Shown here piece after piece: positions 16,994 through 26,023 of a stretch of DNA of 64,000 bases. The stretch is from Myxococcales bacterium. Lineage in GTDB: Bacteria; Myxococcota; Myxococcia; Myxococcales; Myxococcaceae. The notes beneath the pieces were generated by a model that saw nothing but the letters and a program-made list of their open reading frames with translations, had not been told where the DNA came from and made no database searches. The stretch covers positions 124,001-188,000 of the forward strand of contig JACPVI010000002.1 of NCBI GenBank assembly GCA_016191815.1, written 5' to 3'. The translations under genes and the position numbers were made by a program. The first letter of the stretch is position 1, and every line of letters starts with the position of its first letter.

Positions 16994-17982
16994 GAGGCGG
17001 CCTCCGCCGCGGCGCGGCTGCGGGAAAACAGCTCGCTCATCACCTCCTCGAGCGGAGGGTTCTCCACCGTGAGGTCCAACACCGGCAGCGTGGAGAGGGC
17101 CCGGGTCACGGTGGAGTTCACCGCCTCGGTGCGCACCTGCAACACCGCCGAAACCGAGTCGACCGACACCACCTTCCCCAGCTCGGCGAGCGCGATTTGG
17201 GGCACCTCCCTGGCGAAGCGGAACACCACCCGCTTCTCCGGGCGAACGTGGCGCACCAGCTCGTCCAGCGCTCCGTCGTAGGAGAGCACTCCCTTGTCGA
17301 TGACGATCACCCTCGGGCAGAGCGCGGCCACGTCGTCCATGTAGTGGCTGGTGAGGATGAGGGTCGCCCCGTGCTGCTCGTTGTAGCGCTTGATGAAGTC
17401 GCGCATCGCCGCCTGCATCGAGACGTCCAGGCCGATGGTGGGCTCGTCGAGGAAGAGCACCTTCGGTTTGTGGATCAGCGCCGCCGCCAGCTCGCACCTC
17501 ATCCGCTCTCCCAACGAGAGCTGCCGGGTGGGCTTCTGGACCAGCTCGCCCAGCCCGAGCAGCGAGGTCAGCTCCTCGAGCGTGCGCCGGTATTGCTCCC
17601 TGGGGACGTCGTAGATGGCCCGGTTCAGCTCGAAGGTCTCCGCCGGCGGCAGGTCCCACAGGAGCTGCTGCTTCTGGCCCATCACCAGCATGATCTTCTT
17701 GAGGAAGGCGTCCTCCCTCCGCCTGGGCAGGTGCCCGTCGACCGACACCTCGCCCCCGCTCGGGTGGAGGAGCCCGGAGAGCACCTTCAAGGTGGTGGTC
17801 TTCCCGGCGCCATTGGGCCCGAGGAAGCCCACCCGCTCGCCCGGTCGGATGTCGAACGAGATGCCGTCCACCGCCTTCACCGTCACGTGCGGCCGGTGGA
17901 AGAGCGCCCCGAGGGCCGCCTTGAGGCCGGGCGGCCGCTGGTGCACCCGGTAGTATTTCTTAAGCCCGCGGACCGAAATCAT
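16990..17982 (-). CDS. ABC transporter ATP-binding protein (first gene of exporter)
   Basis: 330-residue nucleotide-binding subunit. Walker A GPNGAGKT is at about residues 55-62, the signature LSLGERMR near 155, Walker B KVLFLDEPTIGLD near 172 and the switch His in LTSHYMDD near 210. The extra C-terminal region (about 235-330) is typical of the subfamily that works with two ABC-2 permeases. It is divergently arranged with the methyltransferase gene, so the roughly 65-base gap to 18048 should hold the promoters. Confidence 0.93.
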   Translation of the reverse strand: MISVRGLKKYYRVHQRPPGLKAALGALFHRPHVTVKAVDGISFDIRPGERVGFLGPNGAGKTTTLKVLSGLLHPSGGEVSVDGHLPRRREDAFLKKIMLVMGQKQQLLWDLPPAETFELNRAIYDVPREQYRRTLEELTSLLGLGELVQKPTRQLSLGERMRCELAAALIHKPKVLFLDEPTIGLDVSMQAAMRDFIKRYNEQHGATLILTSHYMDDVAALCPRVIVIDKGVLSYDGALDELVRHVRPEKRVVFRFAREVPQIALAELGKVVSVDSVSAVLQVRTEAVNSTVTRALSTLPVLDLTVENPPLEEVMSELFSRSRAAAEAAS

Positions 17983-18047
17983 TGGGGTTACTTTCGTGGC
18001 TTAACCCGCCTGCGCCCCGCGCGCGACCGTCCAATGGGGGTCGGCTG

Positions 18048-19205
18048 TTGACCGCACACTACGAGAGAGACCTCGAGCGGTGGATGCCGCGCCTGCTGTC
18101 CGCCTGGAGGCGCGCTGCTCGCTCTCCCCGGAGGGACCGGGACGGCCCAAAGGATGCCCTCTCCCCTCACGAGAGGAGAGAGCTGGCCGCGGGAGTTCGG
18201 CGGCTCTCCGCGGGCCTCACGAGGGAGCGCGAGCTGGCTGGCGCCCGCTACCTGGACGAGCCGCGCCTGCTCGGTGCCTACCTGCTCTTCTACTGGCCGA
18301 TCTCCTACGCGCAGGCGCGCGAGGCCCTGGGCGAGCTGCCTCGCCGCCCGCGGACGGCGCTCGACCTGGGCAGCGGCCCCGGCCCGATGGCCTTCGCCGC
18401 GCTGGACGCCGGCGCCTCGGAGGCGACTTGCGCGGACCGCAGCAAGCCCGCCTTGGCGATGGCCCGCACCCTGGCGATGGAGAGCGGCGAGTCCCTGGCC
18501 ACCAGGGAGTGGGAGCCTTCTCGGCCGCTCCCCGAGGGCCGCTTCGACCTGGTGGTGATGGGCCATCTTCTCAACGAGCTTTTCGCCTCGGCGAAGGACA
18601 AGACCGAGCGCCGGGCCGCGCTGCTACGGCAGGCCGTCTCCCGCCTCAACCCCGGCGGCACGCTGCTCGTCCTGGAGCCCGCCCTGCGCGAGACCTCGCG
18701 CGGCCTGCTCGAGGTCCGCGACGCCCTGGTGGCAGCGGGCCTTGCGATCCGGGCGCCCTGCCTCTACCGGGGGGGTTGCCCCGCGCTTTCGCGGCCCAGC
18801 GACTGGTGCCATGCGGAGCGGCCGTGGCGAAGGCCCAAGGTGGTTGAGGAGCTGGCGAGAGCGGCCGGGCTCCACAAGGAGGCGCTGAAGATGAGCTACC
18901 TCGCGGTGGCGCCTGAAGGTGAAGGGTGGAGCGAGCAGCCAGCCGGCCGGCTGTTCCGGATTGTCTCCGAGCCGCTCGAGGGCAAGGGCCGGCGCCGCTA
19001 CATCGGCTGCGGCGCCGAGGGGAGAGTCGGCCTCGCGCTCCAGGAAAAGCACCGCTCCGCAGGGAACGCCGCCTTCTTCTCGCTGCGGCGGGGGGAGGTG
19101 ATCTCGCTCACCGACACCGAGCAGAAGGGAGACGGGCTGTCGCTCGATGACCGCACCCGGGTGGAGTTGGTCGCCCGCGCCGGACGGCCCATCCTCGTTG
19201 GCTGA
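18048..19205 (+). CDS. Rsm22-like class I methyltransferase
   Basis: About 385 residues. It has the SAM-binding motif LDLGSGPGPM near residue 104, an acidic loop CADRSKPAL, and the motif-IV-type VVMGHLLNEL, followed by a Cys-containing segment (CLYRGGCPAL ... DWCHAERPW) characteristic of the Rsm22 family, linked to small-subunit ribosome assembly and in mitochondria to a Fe-S site. The start is uncertain: TTG at 18048 follows a GGGG-rich stretch; the frame is open upstream to 17982. Divergent from the ABC exporter. Confidence 0.78.
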   Translation: MTAHYERDLERWMPRLLSAWRRAARSPRRDRDGPKDALSPHERRELAAGVRRLSAGLTRERELAGARYLDEPRLLGAYLLFYWPISYAQAREALGELPRRPRTALDLGSGPGPMAFAALDAGASEATCADRSKPALAMARTLAMESGESLATREWEPSRPLPEGRFDLVVMGHLLNELFASAKDKTERRAALLRQAVSRLNPGGTLLVLEPALRETSRGLLEVRDALVAAGLAIRAPCLYRGGCPALSRPSDWCHAERPWRRPKVVEELARAAGLHKEALKMSYLAVAPEGEGWSEQPAGRLFRIVSEPLEGKGRRRYIGCGAEGRVGLALQEKHRSAGNAAFFSLRRGEVISLTDTEQKGDGLSLDDRTRVELVARAGRPILVG

Positions 19206-19249
19206 GGCGATCGGCTCGGCACCTCAATCGGGCCTACGCAGGCCGCCTC

Positions 19250-20503
19250 TCAGCAGCTCACCGGGCCTGGCCGGCCGAGCAGGAAGCCCTGGCCCCAGGG
19301 CACCCCGAGGCGGATCAGGGTGTCTCGCTCCGACTCGGTCTCGATCCCCTCGGCGATCACCGTCGCGCCCACCGCCCGGCCCACCGCCAACAGGCTGGCG
19401 ATCATCGCCTGCTTCACCGCGCTCCGGTCCACCCCCCGCACCAGCGAGATGTCCAGCTTGAGGAAGTCCGGACACAGCCTCGCCACGTAGTCGAGGTTCG
19501 AGTAGCCGGAGCCGAGATCGTCCACCGCGATCCGCACCCCGCCTCGCCGGAGCTCGTCGATGCCCTTGGAGAGCATCTCCGGGTTCCGGATCGCCACCCC
19601 TTCGTTGATCTCCAGCACCAGCCGGCCGCTGTAGCGCTCATGGGCGCGGAGCAACAGCCACTCGCGGAACTCGGAGTCGTTGAGAAGCGAAGGCAAGACG
19701 TTGGCGAACACCAGCACCGAGGGAGGGAGCGCCGCCGCGCTGGTGAGGTTCATGTCACAGCAGGCGCGATCCAGCTCGTGGATCAGGTCGAGGTGCTGGG
19801 CCAGGTCGAACAGCATCGCCGGGGTGGACAGCTCGCTGCCCTCCGGGCCGCGGATCAGCGCCTCGTAGGCGTGCACCTCGGCCGCCTGGGAGAGGTCGAT
19901 GATCGGCTGGAACACCGTCTTGAGGCGCTTGTGCACGATGAGGTCGCGCAGTTGCTCCCGCGCGCGCATGTCCACCCTTCGCGAGTGGTCCACCGCCATC
20001 GAGCGCGCCTGGTCCAAGGCCCGGTAGACCAGCCGCTCGGGCCGGATCATCGGGTTCGGCAACAAAAGCGCGTAGCCCATCCGGAACCGCGGCGGGTGGT
20101 TGCACTTCTTGGTCAGCTCGGCGATCCGCGGCGCCATCGCGTGCCAGAGGCGGTCGGCCACCCGCTCCAGGGCCTCGCCGGAGAGCCCCGCCGGCGTCCG
20201 CGCGCCTTCGAGGAACACCGCGATTTGCTCGCCGTTGGGCCTGATCCCGCACACCAGGTCGGTGGCGCGAATCACCTGGTTGCGGAGCTTGTCCAGTTCG
20301 TCGCGGATCAACCCCAGGAGCTCGTCGTAGAGCTTGCAGCCGCAGTCATGCTCGATCGCCGAGAGCGGCTCGAGGTCCATCACCAGCACGCCCATGTGGC
20401 CGTGCAGGTTGAGCATCGCCAGGACGCGCGGGAGCATGCAGTCCAGCGAGGTGCAAGCGCCGCCGCCGTCGATGACGATCGCCCGCCGCTCCTCGGCGCT
20501 CAT
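19250..20503 (-). CDS. EAL-domain protein with degenerate GGDEF-like region
   Basis: About 417 residues. The C-terminal half is an EAL phosphodiesterase domain with the catalytic segments YEALIRG, LEINEG, AVDDLGSGYSN, KLDISL and AEGIETE plus QGF, so it should cleave cyclic di-GMP. The N-terminal half resembles a GGDEF domain, but the signature position reads GEQIAVFL, so it is not a diguanylate cyclase; it may bind GTP or partners. No membrane segment. ATG at 20503 chosen over the upstream frame to 20584, which reads across the promoter region. Confidence 0.85.
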   Translation of the reverse strand: MSAEERRAIVIDGGGACTSLDCMLPRVLAMLNLHGHMGVLVMDLEPLSAIEHDCGCKLYDELLGLIRDELDKLRNQVIRATDLVCGIRPNGEQIAVFLEGARTPAGLSGEALERVADRLWHAMAPRIAELTKKCNHPPRFRMGYALLLPNPMIRPERLVYRALDQARSMAVDHSRRVDMRAREQLRDLIVHKRLKTVFQPIIDLSQAAEVHAYEALIRGPEGSELSTPAMLFDLAQHLDLIHELDRACCDMNLTSAAALPPSVLVFANVLPSLLNDSEFREWLLLRAHERYSGRLVLEINEGVAIRNPEMLSKGIDELRRGGVRIAVDDLGSGYSNLDYVARLCPDFLKLDISLVRGVDRSAVKQAMIASLLAVGRAVGATVIAEGIETESERDTLIRLGVPWGQGFLLGRPGPVSC

Positions 20504-20685
20504 GGGCCTACCCTCATTGGCTGGCGGCCCCAATGCGACCGATGAGCTGGGCTTGACTGCACTTCCGCTCCTCCGGCCCCCCAAGGAGTGAGATCAGACT
20601 ACAAGTTTCCGCCGTGAGGAAAAAAGAGGCGGAGGTGCGCCTTCTCCGACAGTGTAGGCGTGCTGGGGTGCGCCCGGCCGAAACC

Positions 20686-22008
20686 TCAGGGTTCGAGGGA
20701 CTTTCGGGCCTGGTCGGCAAAGCGGCCGCGGGGGAACTCCTGGAGGTAGCGGCGGTACTCGCGCTCGGCCTCGGTGGGCTGGAGCCGATCATCGAAGCAG
20801 CGGGCTCTCAGAAAGCGCGCCCGCTCTCGGTAATCCGCCCGCTCGGAGCTTTCGATCAGCTCGGCCAGTCCGAAGAGGAAATTCCCGCAGCGGCTATTTC
20901 GCAAGGACTCCTCCGCGCGCCAGAGGAACATGCCCTCCACGTCGCGCGGCAGGCCCTCTTCCGATTGCACGGTGGCCGCGGCGACCGGTGGGGCGGCGGC
21001 GGGAGGAATGTCCGGGGTGACTTCGGCGGCGGGTGCTGCTGGTAGGGGAAGGGCGTGCTCCCTCTCTTTGGGCAGGGGGAGCTCCGCCCCCTCCTTCGGC
21101 AACGCGACCCCCACTTCGCGCAGCTCGGCGCGATCGCCGGCCGAGAGGGAGCCGCGCCTCGCCTTCCAGCTCCCGCGCTCGAAGCGGATCCGCTGGCCGG
21201 CCCCGAGGAGCACGGTGTCACCTGCCGAGGGCTCTACCATCACCCGCCCTTCTCCCACTGCCACCTCCACCTCGGAGCCGGTGGCTCCCACGGTGAAGGC
21301 GGTGCCCAAAACCCGCACCACCACCCCGCCAGCGTCCACCACGAACTCACGCCCCGGCGCGTGCGAAGCCCGTGCGGCGAGGCGGCCTTGCTCGAGCTTG
21401 AAGGCAATTTCCATGCGGGTGCTTCTCAGGAGCCGGAGCTGGCTGGACGAGGACAGCCGGAGCCGGCTTCGATCCGGCAGCTCGAGGATCGCGCTCCCCT
21501 TCTCTCCCGTGGCGAGGGCCGCGCCTTGCTCCACCGCCGAGCCGGCGGAGAGCGATTTCGGCCCGACCGGTGAGGCCACCGAGGCTGCCGAGGCCGCTTC
21601 CACCCGCGCCAGCTCCCCTTCCGGCTGGCGCATCGGGGCAGGAGGCTCTTCGGACCTCACCACCTCCACGGCCCTCGGGGCCGGCGGGAGGGCGAAGAGG
21701 ACGAAGGCCGCAAGCCCGCCCGCCGCCGCCAGGCCCCCGGCGAGGGCGAGAAACCACCACCTCCCGCGCTCGAGGCGGGCCATCCTCCTCGCGGCGGAGG
21801 CGCCCACCTCCTCATCCACTCGCCTCCAGTCGATGCGCGGCGAGACCTGGGCGGTGGCCTCGAGCGCAAGCCTCGCCTTGAGGATGAGCTCCAGCCTTTG
21901 CCGGCACTCGAGGCAGAAGGAGAGGTGCCGCTCCAGCTCGGCCGTCTTTGGCGCCTGCAGCTCGGATGCGGCGTAGCTCCAGAGCGCGCGCTCGTCATGG
22001 GCGGGCAT
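20686..22008 (-). CDS. FecR-domain anti-sigma protein with zinc-finger and TPR tail
   Basis: 440 residues. The N-terminus carries an anti-sigma zinc-binding motif (ERHLSFCLECRQRL, near residues 26-39), followed by one membrane helix (about 85-105), a FecR domain (about 170-280, with VRVLGTAFTV and VAVGEGRVMV) and C-terminal TPR-like helices (REYRRYLQEFPRGRFADQARKSL). This fits an inner-membrane protein that holds the adjacent ECF sigma factor inactive and responds to a periplasmic signal. Its ATG lies inside the end of the sigma gene (13-base overlap), so the two are coupled. Confidence 0.85.
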   Translation of the reverse strand: MPAHDERALWSYAASELQAPKTAELERHLSFCLECRQRLELILKARLALEATAQVSPRIDWRRVDEEVGASAARRMARLERGRWWFLALAGGLAAAGGLAAFVLFALPPAPRAVEVVRSEEPPAPMRQPEGELARVEAASAASVASPVGPKSLSAGSAVEQGAALATGEKGSAILELPDRSRLRLSSSSQLRLLRSTRMEIAFKLEQGRLAARASHAPGREFVVDAGGVVVRVLGTAFTVGATGSEVEVAVGEGRVMVEPSAGDTVLLGAGQRIRFERGSWKARRGSLSAGDRAELREVGVALPKEGAELPLPKEREHALPLPAAPAAEVTPDIPPAAAPPVAAATVQSEEGLPRDVEGMFLWRAEESLRNSRCGNFLFGLAELIESSERADYRERARFLRARCFDDRLQPTEAEREYRRYLQEFPRGRFADQARKSLEP

Positions 22009-22672
22009 GTGGGCCTCCTGGACGCGCCGCGAGCAGCCGTTGCATCTCGGCGGTGAACTCGAGCCGGGCGTGGTGGAGCCGCGACCGGACGGTATTGTAA
22101 GAGCTGCCGACCGCCTGGGCGATCTCCTCCGGGCCCATCTCGCACAGCTCGTGGTAGACGAAGACGATCCGCTTCTTGGCCGACAGGCGCGAGAGCGCCT
22201 GGTGAACCAGCCTCGCCGCCTGCCGGCTCTGCGCCTCCGCTTCCGGGTCGGCTGCCAGCGAGGGGCGATCTGGGCAGTCGGCCACCGGCTCTTCCGGCCT
22301 CCGCCGCCACCAGCGCAGGTGCATCAGGGCCACGTTGGCGCAGATCCGGTAGAGGAAGGTGCGGAACTTCGACTCTCCGCGGAAGCTGGGAACCGCCTGG
22401 AGCAGCCGGAGGTAGGTCTCCTGCAAGAGGTCCTCGAGATCGCTCCGGGCGCCCACCAGGTGGAACAGCGTCCTCGCCACCTCCTCGCGGGTGAGGCGGT
22501 AGAGCTCATCGAAGGCCTGAAGCTCCTGGGCCCGCACGCGGTCCACCAGAAGGTCGAGCCGCTCGTCGGCCGAGGGAGAAGGCGCGATGGCAAGCCTGGG
22601 GAGGGGCACGGCCAGGGCGCGGGACGATAACCCCTCCGCCGGCGGGCGGCGACACGCGAGCGTCGACTGCAA
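21995..22672 (-). CDS. ECF-type RNA polymerase sigma factor
   Basis: Region 2 (FDELYRLTREEVARTLFHLVG, and DLLQETYLRLLQA) and region 4 (LSAKKRIVFVYHELCEMGPEEIA, then SSYNTVRSRLHHARLEF) are both clear. It should direct RNA polymerase to a small regulon and be held by the overlapping anti-sigma gene. The N-terminus is uncertain: I use TTG at 22672, which follows GGAGG at a short spacing; GTG at 22609 or ATG at 22723 are possible, and the frame stays open to 22933. Confidence 0.85.
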   Translation of the reverse strand: MQSTLACRRPPAEGLSSRALAVPLPRLAIAPSPSADERLDLLVDRVRAQELQAFDELYRLTREEVARTLFHLVGARSDLEDLLQETYLRLLQAVPSFRGESKFRTFLYRICANVALMHLRWWRRRPEEPVADCPDRPSLAADPEAEAQSRQAARLVHQALSRLSAKKRIVFVYHELCEMGPEEIAQAVGSSYNTVRSRLHHARLEFTAEMQRLLAARPGGPHARP

Positions 22673-22865
22673 GAAACCTCCATGCGGCCGCGCCGGAGCC
22701 GGCGCCCGGGCGGTCCATGCCATTGGTTGCCGGACGACCCCGAGGTGATCAAGCGCGCGGTTTGATCGCCCTGGGCCCGCCCGGCATCCAACCTGCGCGG
22801 GCGAGCCGGTGCGCGGATGGGCCGCGAAAAGACCGCTCGTCCGGGCCGGAAACCGCGGAGCTCCC

Positions 22866-23744
22866 ATGACCAAGCATTCCCTTCGCTTCCTTCCCCTGGC
22901 GGCGGCCCTCGGGCTTTTCACCGCCTCCTGCATCTACGAGTACCACGGCCCCGGAGGACCAGCCTTCGGGGAGTGCGAGTGGGGCTGTCCGGGAGACCGA
23001 TGCGGGAGCACCGATCAGTGCGTGGAGAGCTGCGGCTGTAGCGCCGGGCGGTGTGAGGCGCAGCCGACCTGCTCCTCCGAGGCGGACTGCCGCGGAGGGG
23101 CCTGCCTCCACGGCGTCTGTCACGCCGCTTGCGGGAAGAACGCCGAGTGCCACCGGGGCGAGTACTGCCTCGGAGGGGAGTGCCGGCCGGTGGCGCCGGG
23201 AGCCAAGAGCTGCACCAGCTCTTCCCAGTGCGGCTTCGAGCTTTGCATCAACGGCTACTGCTCAAGGCCGTGCGCTCGCGACTCCGACTGCAGCGCCGGC
23301 AGCACCTGCGAGGACGGCTTCTGCAAAGTCGCTCCCAGCCCCGCGCCAGACGAGGGCAGCCAGAAGGATGCGGGGAAGCCGGAGCAGCCTTCGAGCTGCA
23401 CCTTCAACTCGGACTGCCTGAGCGGCAGCTTCTGCGTGAACAGCAAGTGCCACTTCCCCTGCTCCGCGGACGGGGACTGCGCCGCCACCGAGAGCTGCCA
23501 GGCCGGGCTGTGCAAGCCAAGGCCCGCCGGCCAGTGCACCGGAGCGGAGCAGTGCGCCGCCGGCCAGGACTGCGTGAATGGCGCCTGCCGCGCGCGCTGC
23601 TCCTCGGGCGCCCAGTGCAAGACGGCCGAGGTGTGCGCCTACGGCTACTGCCTGCCCTCCGCTCCGGACGCGGGCGTCGCTTGCAACACCAACTGCGACT
23701 GCCCGACCGGCGAGCGCTGCCTGAACGGCCGCTGCGCGCCCTAG
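22866..23744 (+). CDS. Cys-rich lipoprotein with repeated knot-like units
   Basis: About 292 residues with a lipoprotein signal (lipobox TASC). The mature part is built from repeated units of roughly 30-40 residues with the pattern C-x-x-x-x-x-C near SQCGFELCINGYCSRPC, DSDCSAGSTCEDGFC, SDCLSGSFCVNSKC and EQCAAGQDCVNGAC, so it should be heavily disulphide-bonded and displayed outside. Such proteins are frequent in myxobacteria and their function is unknown. It is divergent from the ECF sigma gene, with about 190 bases between, and might belong to that regulon. Confidence 0.8.
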   Translation: MTKHSLRFLPLAAALGLFTASCIYEYHGPGGPAFGECEWGCPGDRCGSTDQCVESCGCSAGRCEAQPTCSSEADCRGGACLHGVCHAACGKNAECHRGEYCLGGECRPVAPGAKSCTSSSQCGFELCINGYCSRPCARDSDCSAGSTCEDGFCKVAPSPAPDEGSQKDAGKPEQPSSCTFNSDCLSGSFCVNSKCHFPCSADGDCAATESCQAGLCKPRPAGQCTGAEQCAAGQDCVNGACRARCSSGAQCKTAEVCAYGYCLPSAPDAGVACNTNCDCPTGERCLNGRCAP

Positions 23745-23784
23745 AATCTGGCCCCCGTTCCGATTGGCCGGCAATATCCGCTGT

Positions 23785-24183
23785 TCATGCCAGCGCCACC
23801 ACGCCGGACTTGCGAATCGACTCGTCGGCCGTCATCAACAGCAGGCCATGGCAGCGAGTCGTCGCGGCCACCAGGCGATCCACTGGATCGCGCGGAAAGG
23901 CTGGACCCAAGCGAGTGCTTTCCGCGGCGATTCTTCCCTCCAGCGGAAGGACTTGAAACGTGGGGCTGGCTTCGATCCGTGACAGATACTCATCGAGCGG
24001 AAGGTCGAGCGCGATTCGCCCGCGGGAGTGAAGGAGCGCGATTTCCCACAGAGAAATGGCGCTGACTCCTACGGCTGGGCCGTGAGCCTCCGCGGTCCTC
24101 AGGCGCCGCAGGTCAACCGCCGAGAGCGCCTCATTCGCCTCGTACCACCAGATGACGATGTGGGTGTCGGCGACGAACTTCAT
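23785..24183 (-). CDS. PIN-domain toxin of a type II toxin-antitoxin system
   Basis: 132-residue VapC-like RNase. The PIN acidic residues are visible: Asp5/6 in FVADTH, Glu near 48 in LWEIALL, Asp near 98 in RDPVDRLVAAT and Asp in MTADESI near 118. The family cleaves RNA, several members cutting tRNA anticodon loops; its target here cannot be told. Its start overlaps the antitoxin stop as ATGA, so the pair is co-translated. Confidence 0.88.
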   Translation of the reverse strand: MKFVADTHIVIWWYEANEALSAVDLRRLRTAEAHGPAVGVSAISLWEIALLHSRGRIALDLPLDEYLSRIEASPTFQVLPLEGRIAAESTRLGPAFPRDPVDRLVAATTRCHGLLLMTADESIRKSGVVALA

Positions 24184-24467
24184 CGCGGCTGCTGGTCGTC
24201 GCGCAGCACGTCGAACTCCTGCGACCAGTCGCAGTGCACGATGTCGCCCTGGACGCGAAGGAGACCCTTGAGGCTCCCGTACTCGGATTCTGTTCGGCGT
24301 CGAGCTGGGCTCACCAAAGCAATCTCTTCCCCGTGCCGCGTCACCACCAGCTCCTGTCCGTGGGACACCTCGTCGAGCAGCCGAAGGCAATGCGCCTTGA
24401 ACTGGCTGATGGGCAAGCGCTTGCGGCCGACTGCTTGCGGCTTCCGAGGTTTCGACCGGCGAGTCAT
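24180..24467 (-). CDS. Phd/YefM-type antitoxin
   Basis: 95 residues. The pattern ISQFKAHCLRLLDEVSHGQELVVTRHGEEIALVSP is that of the Phd/YefM DNA-binding antitoxin fold; the C-terminal tail should wrap the PIN toxin encoded immediately downstream. It normally represses its own operon together with the toxin. The upstream 109 bases to the peptidase gene should hold the promoter (an AT-rich stretch is visible near 24475-24500). Confidence 0.87.
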   Translation of the reverse strand: MTRRSKPRKPQAVGRKRLPISQFKAHCLRLLDEVSHGQELVVTRHGEEIALVSPARRRTESEYGSLKGLLRVQGDIVHCDWSQEFDVLRDDQQPR

Positions 24468-24576
24468 GGATGAAGAATAGTTTTGACCATTTGACTGGTC
24501 AACAGGTTGTTGCTGCCCGCCCCCCGGAAGCTCGATCCCCCGGCTGGGTGCTCGGGAGGCTGCCGCATGCGCCCGC

Positions 24577-25965
24577 CTAGCGTGAGAGCTCTCTCGCCAG
24601 CTCTTCGTAGAGGTGAATGGCGCTCCGCACGGACTTCTCGAAGTCGCCGAGATGGAGGCTCTCGTTCTCGGAGTGGGCGTTGGTGTAGGGGTCTTCCACT
24701 CCGATGAGCAGGGCGGGGACTCCGCCCAGTTCCTTGGTGAAGGGCTCGACGAAGGGAATCGAGCCGCCGCAGCCGATGGTCACCGGCTTCTTGCCGAAGC
24801 CCTTCTCCAGCGCGCGGAAGGCCGCCTGGAAGGCCGGGTGGGTGGTGTCGGTGTACCACCAGCCCGCCGACTGGTGCTCGTGAATCTCGCAGTGCAGGCC
24901 CCAGGGGACCGCCCGCCTCAGCGCCTCCACCAGCTTTCCGCGGACCTCGAGCGGGTCCAGGTCGGGCACGATTCGGATGCCGATGCGGGCCCAGGCCGCC
25001 TCGCAGATAATGTTGCGCGCCTCCCTCCGGGAGCTGGCCTCGAAGGCGTTCACCGCCAGCGAGGGCTGCCGCCAGTTCGTCTCCCACCAGTGGCGCCCTC
25101 CCAGAAGCTGCACGCCCGGCAACATCCCGGCCTGGTCGCGGAAGTGCTGCTCGTCGCCCGGCAGCGACTCGATGCTCCTCCGCTCGGAGGCGGTGAGGGG
25201 CTTCACTTTCTCGGCGATGCCGGGGATGGCGATGGAGCCGTCCGGGTTGGTGAGGGAGGCGATCATCCGGCATAGCCCGGTGACCGGATCCGGCACCGGG
25301 CCTCCCCACATCCCCGAGTGCACCGACTGCTTGAGCGCCCGCACCTCGACGTCCACCGAGACCAGCCCGCGCAGCGCGGTGGTGACGGAGGGAAGCCCGG
25401 TCTCGAAGTTCCCGGTGTCGGTGAGGACGATGGCGTCCGCCCCGAGCAACCGGGAATGCTTGCGCAACAGCGCGGAGAGGTGCTCGGAGCCGATCTCCTC
25501 CTCGCCCTCGATGATGATCTTCACGTTGATGGGGAGCGCCCCGGCGCCCGAAAGCCAGCTATCCACCGCCGAGGTGTGCACCACCACTCCGGCCTTGTCG
25601 TCGGCGGCGCCGCGCCCGTACAGCCGGCCGTTCCGCTCCACCGGCTCGAAGGGAGGGCTCTTCCAGGCCGCGGCGTCGCCCGCCGGCTGCACGTCGTGGT
25701 GGGCGTAGAGGAGCAGGGTGGGCTTCCCCGGCGCCTTGAGAATCTCCCCGTAGGCGTAGGGGTGGGCGCCGTCGACCTCCAAGAGCTTCACGTTCTGAAA
25801 GCCGCGCTTCTCGAGCAGGCGAGCCACCGCCTCGGCGCTCGCCCGGACGAGCTTGGGGTCGAACCCCGGGAAAGAGACGCTGGGCACCCGCACCAGCGCC
25901 TTCAGGTCTTCCAGGTAGCTCTGCTTCTCGGCCGCGAAGCGGGCCAGCGCTTTCTCGGTGGACAT
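24577..25965 (-). CDS. M20 family dipeptidase/peptidase
   Basis: 462-residue zinc peptidase of the M20 family, cytoplasmic, hydrolysing dipeptides or related amides. Metal-binding segments are visible: AHHDVQPA near residue 86, DDKAGV near 118, GEEEIGSEH near 152, DTGNF near 181 and the C-terminal GGSIPFVEPF near 402. It has the lid domain between about 210 and 350. Normal length for the family. It probably forms its own transcription unit. Confidence 0.9.
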   Translation of the reverse strand: MSTEKALARFAAEKQSYLEDLKALVRVPSVSFPGFDPKLVRASAEAVARLLEKRGFQNVKLLEVDGAHPYAYGEILKAPGKPTLLLYAHHDVQPAGDAAAWKSPPFEPVERNGRLYGRGAADDKAGVVVHTSAVDSWLSGAGALPINVKIIIEGEEEIGSEHLSALLRKHSRLLGADAIVLTDTGNFETGLPSVTTALRGLVSVDVEVRALKQSVHSGMWGGPVPDPVTGLCRMIASLTNPDGSIAIPGIAEKVKPLTASERRSIESLPGDEQHFRDQAGMLPGVQLLGGRHWWETNWRQPSLAVNAFEASSRREARNIICEAAWARIGIRIVPDLDPLEVRGKLVEALRRAVPWGLHCEIHEHQSAGWWYTDTTHPAFQAAFRALEKGFGKKPVTIGCGGSIPFVEPFTKELGGVPALLIGVEDPYTNAHSENESLHLGDFEKSVRSAIHLYEELARELSR

Positions 25966-26023
25966 GTTCGATGCATATCGCAGGCTGGCGGTCTGCTAAA
26001 GACCTGGCGCTGGAGGACGACCA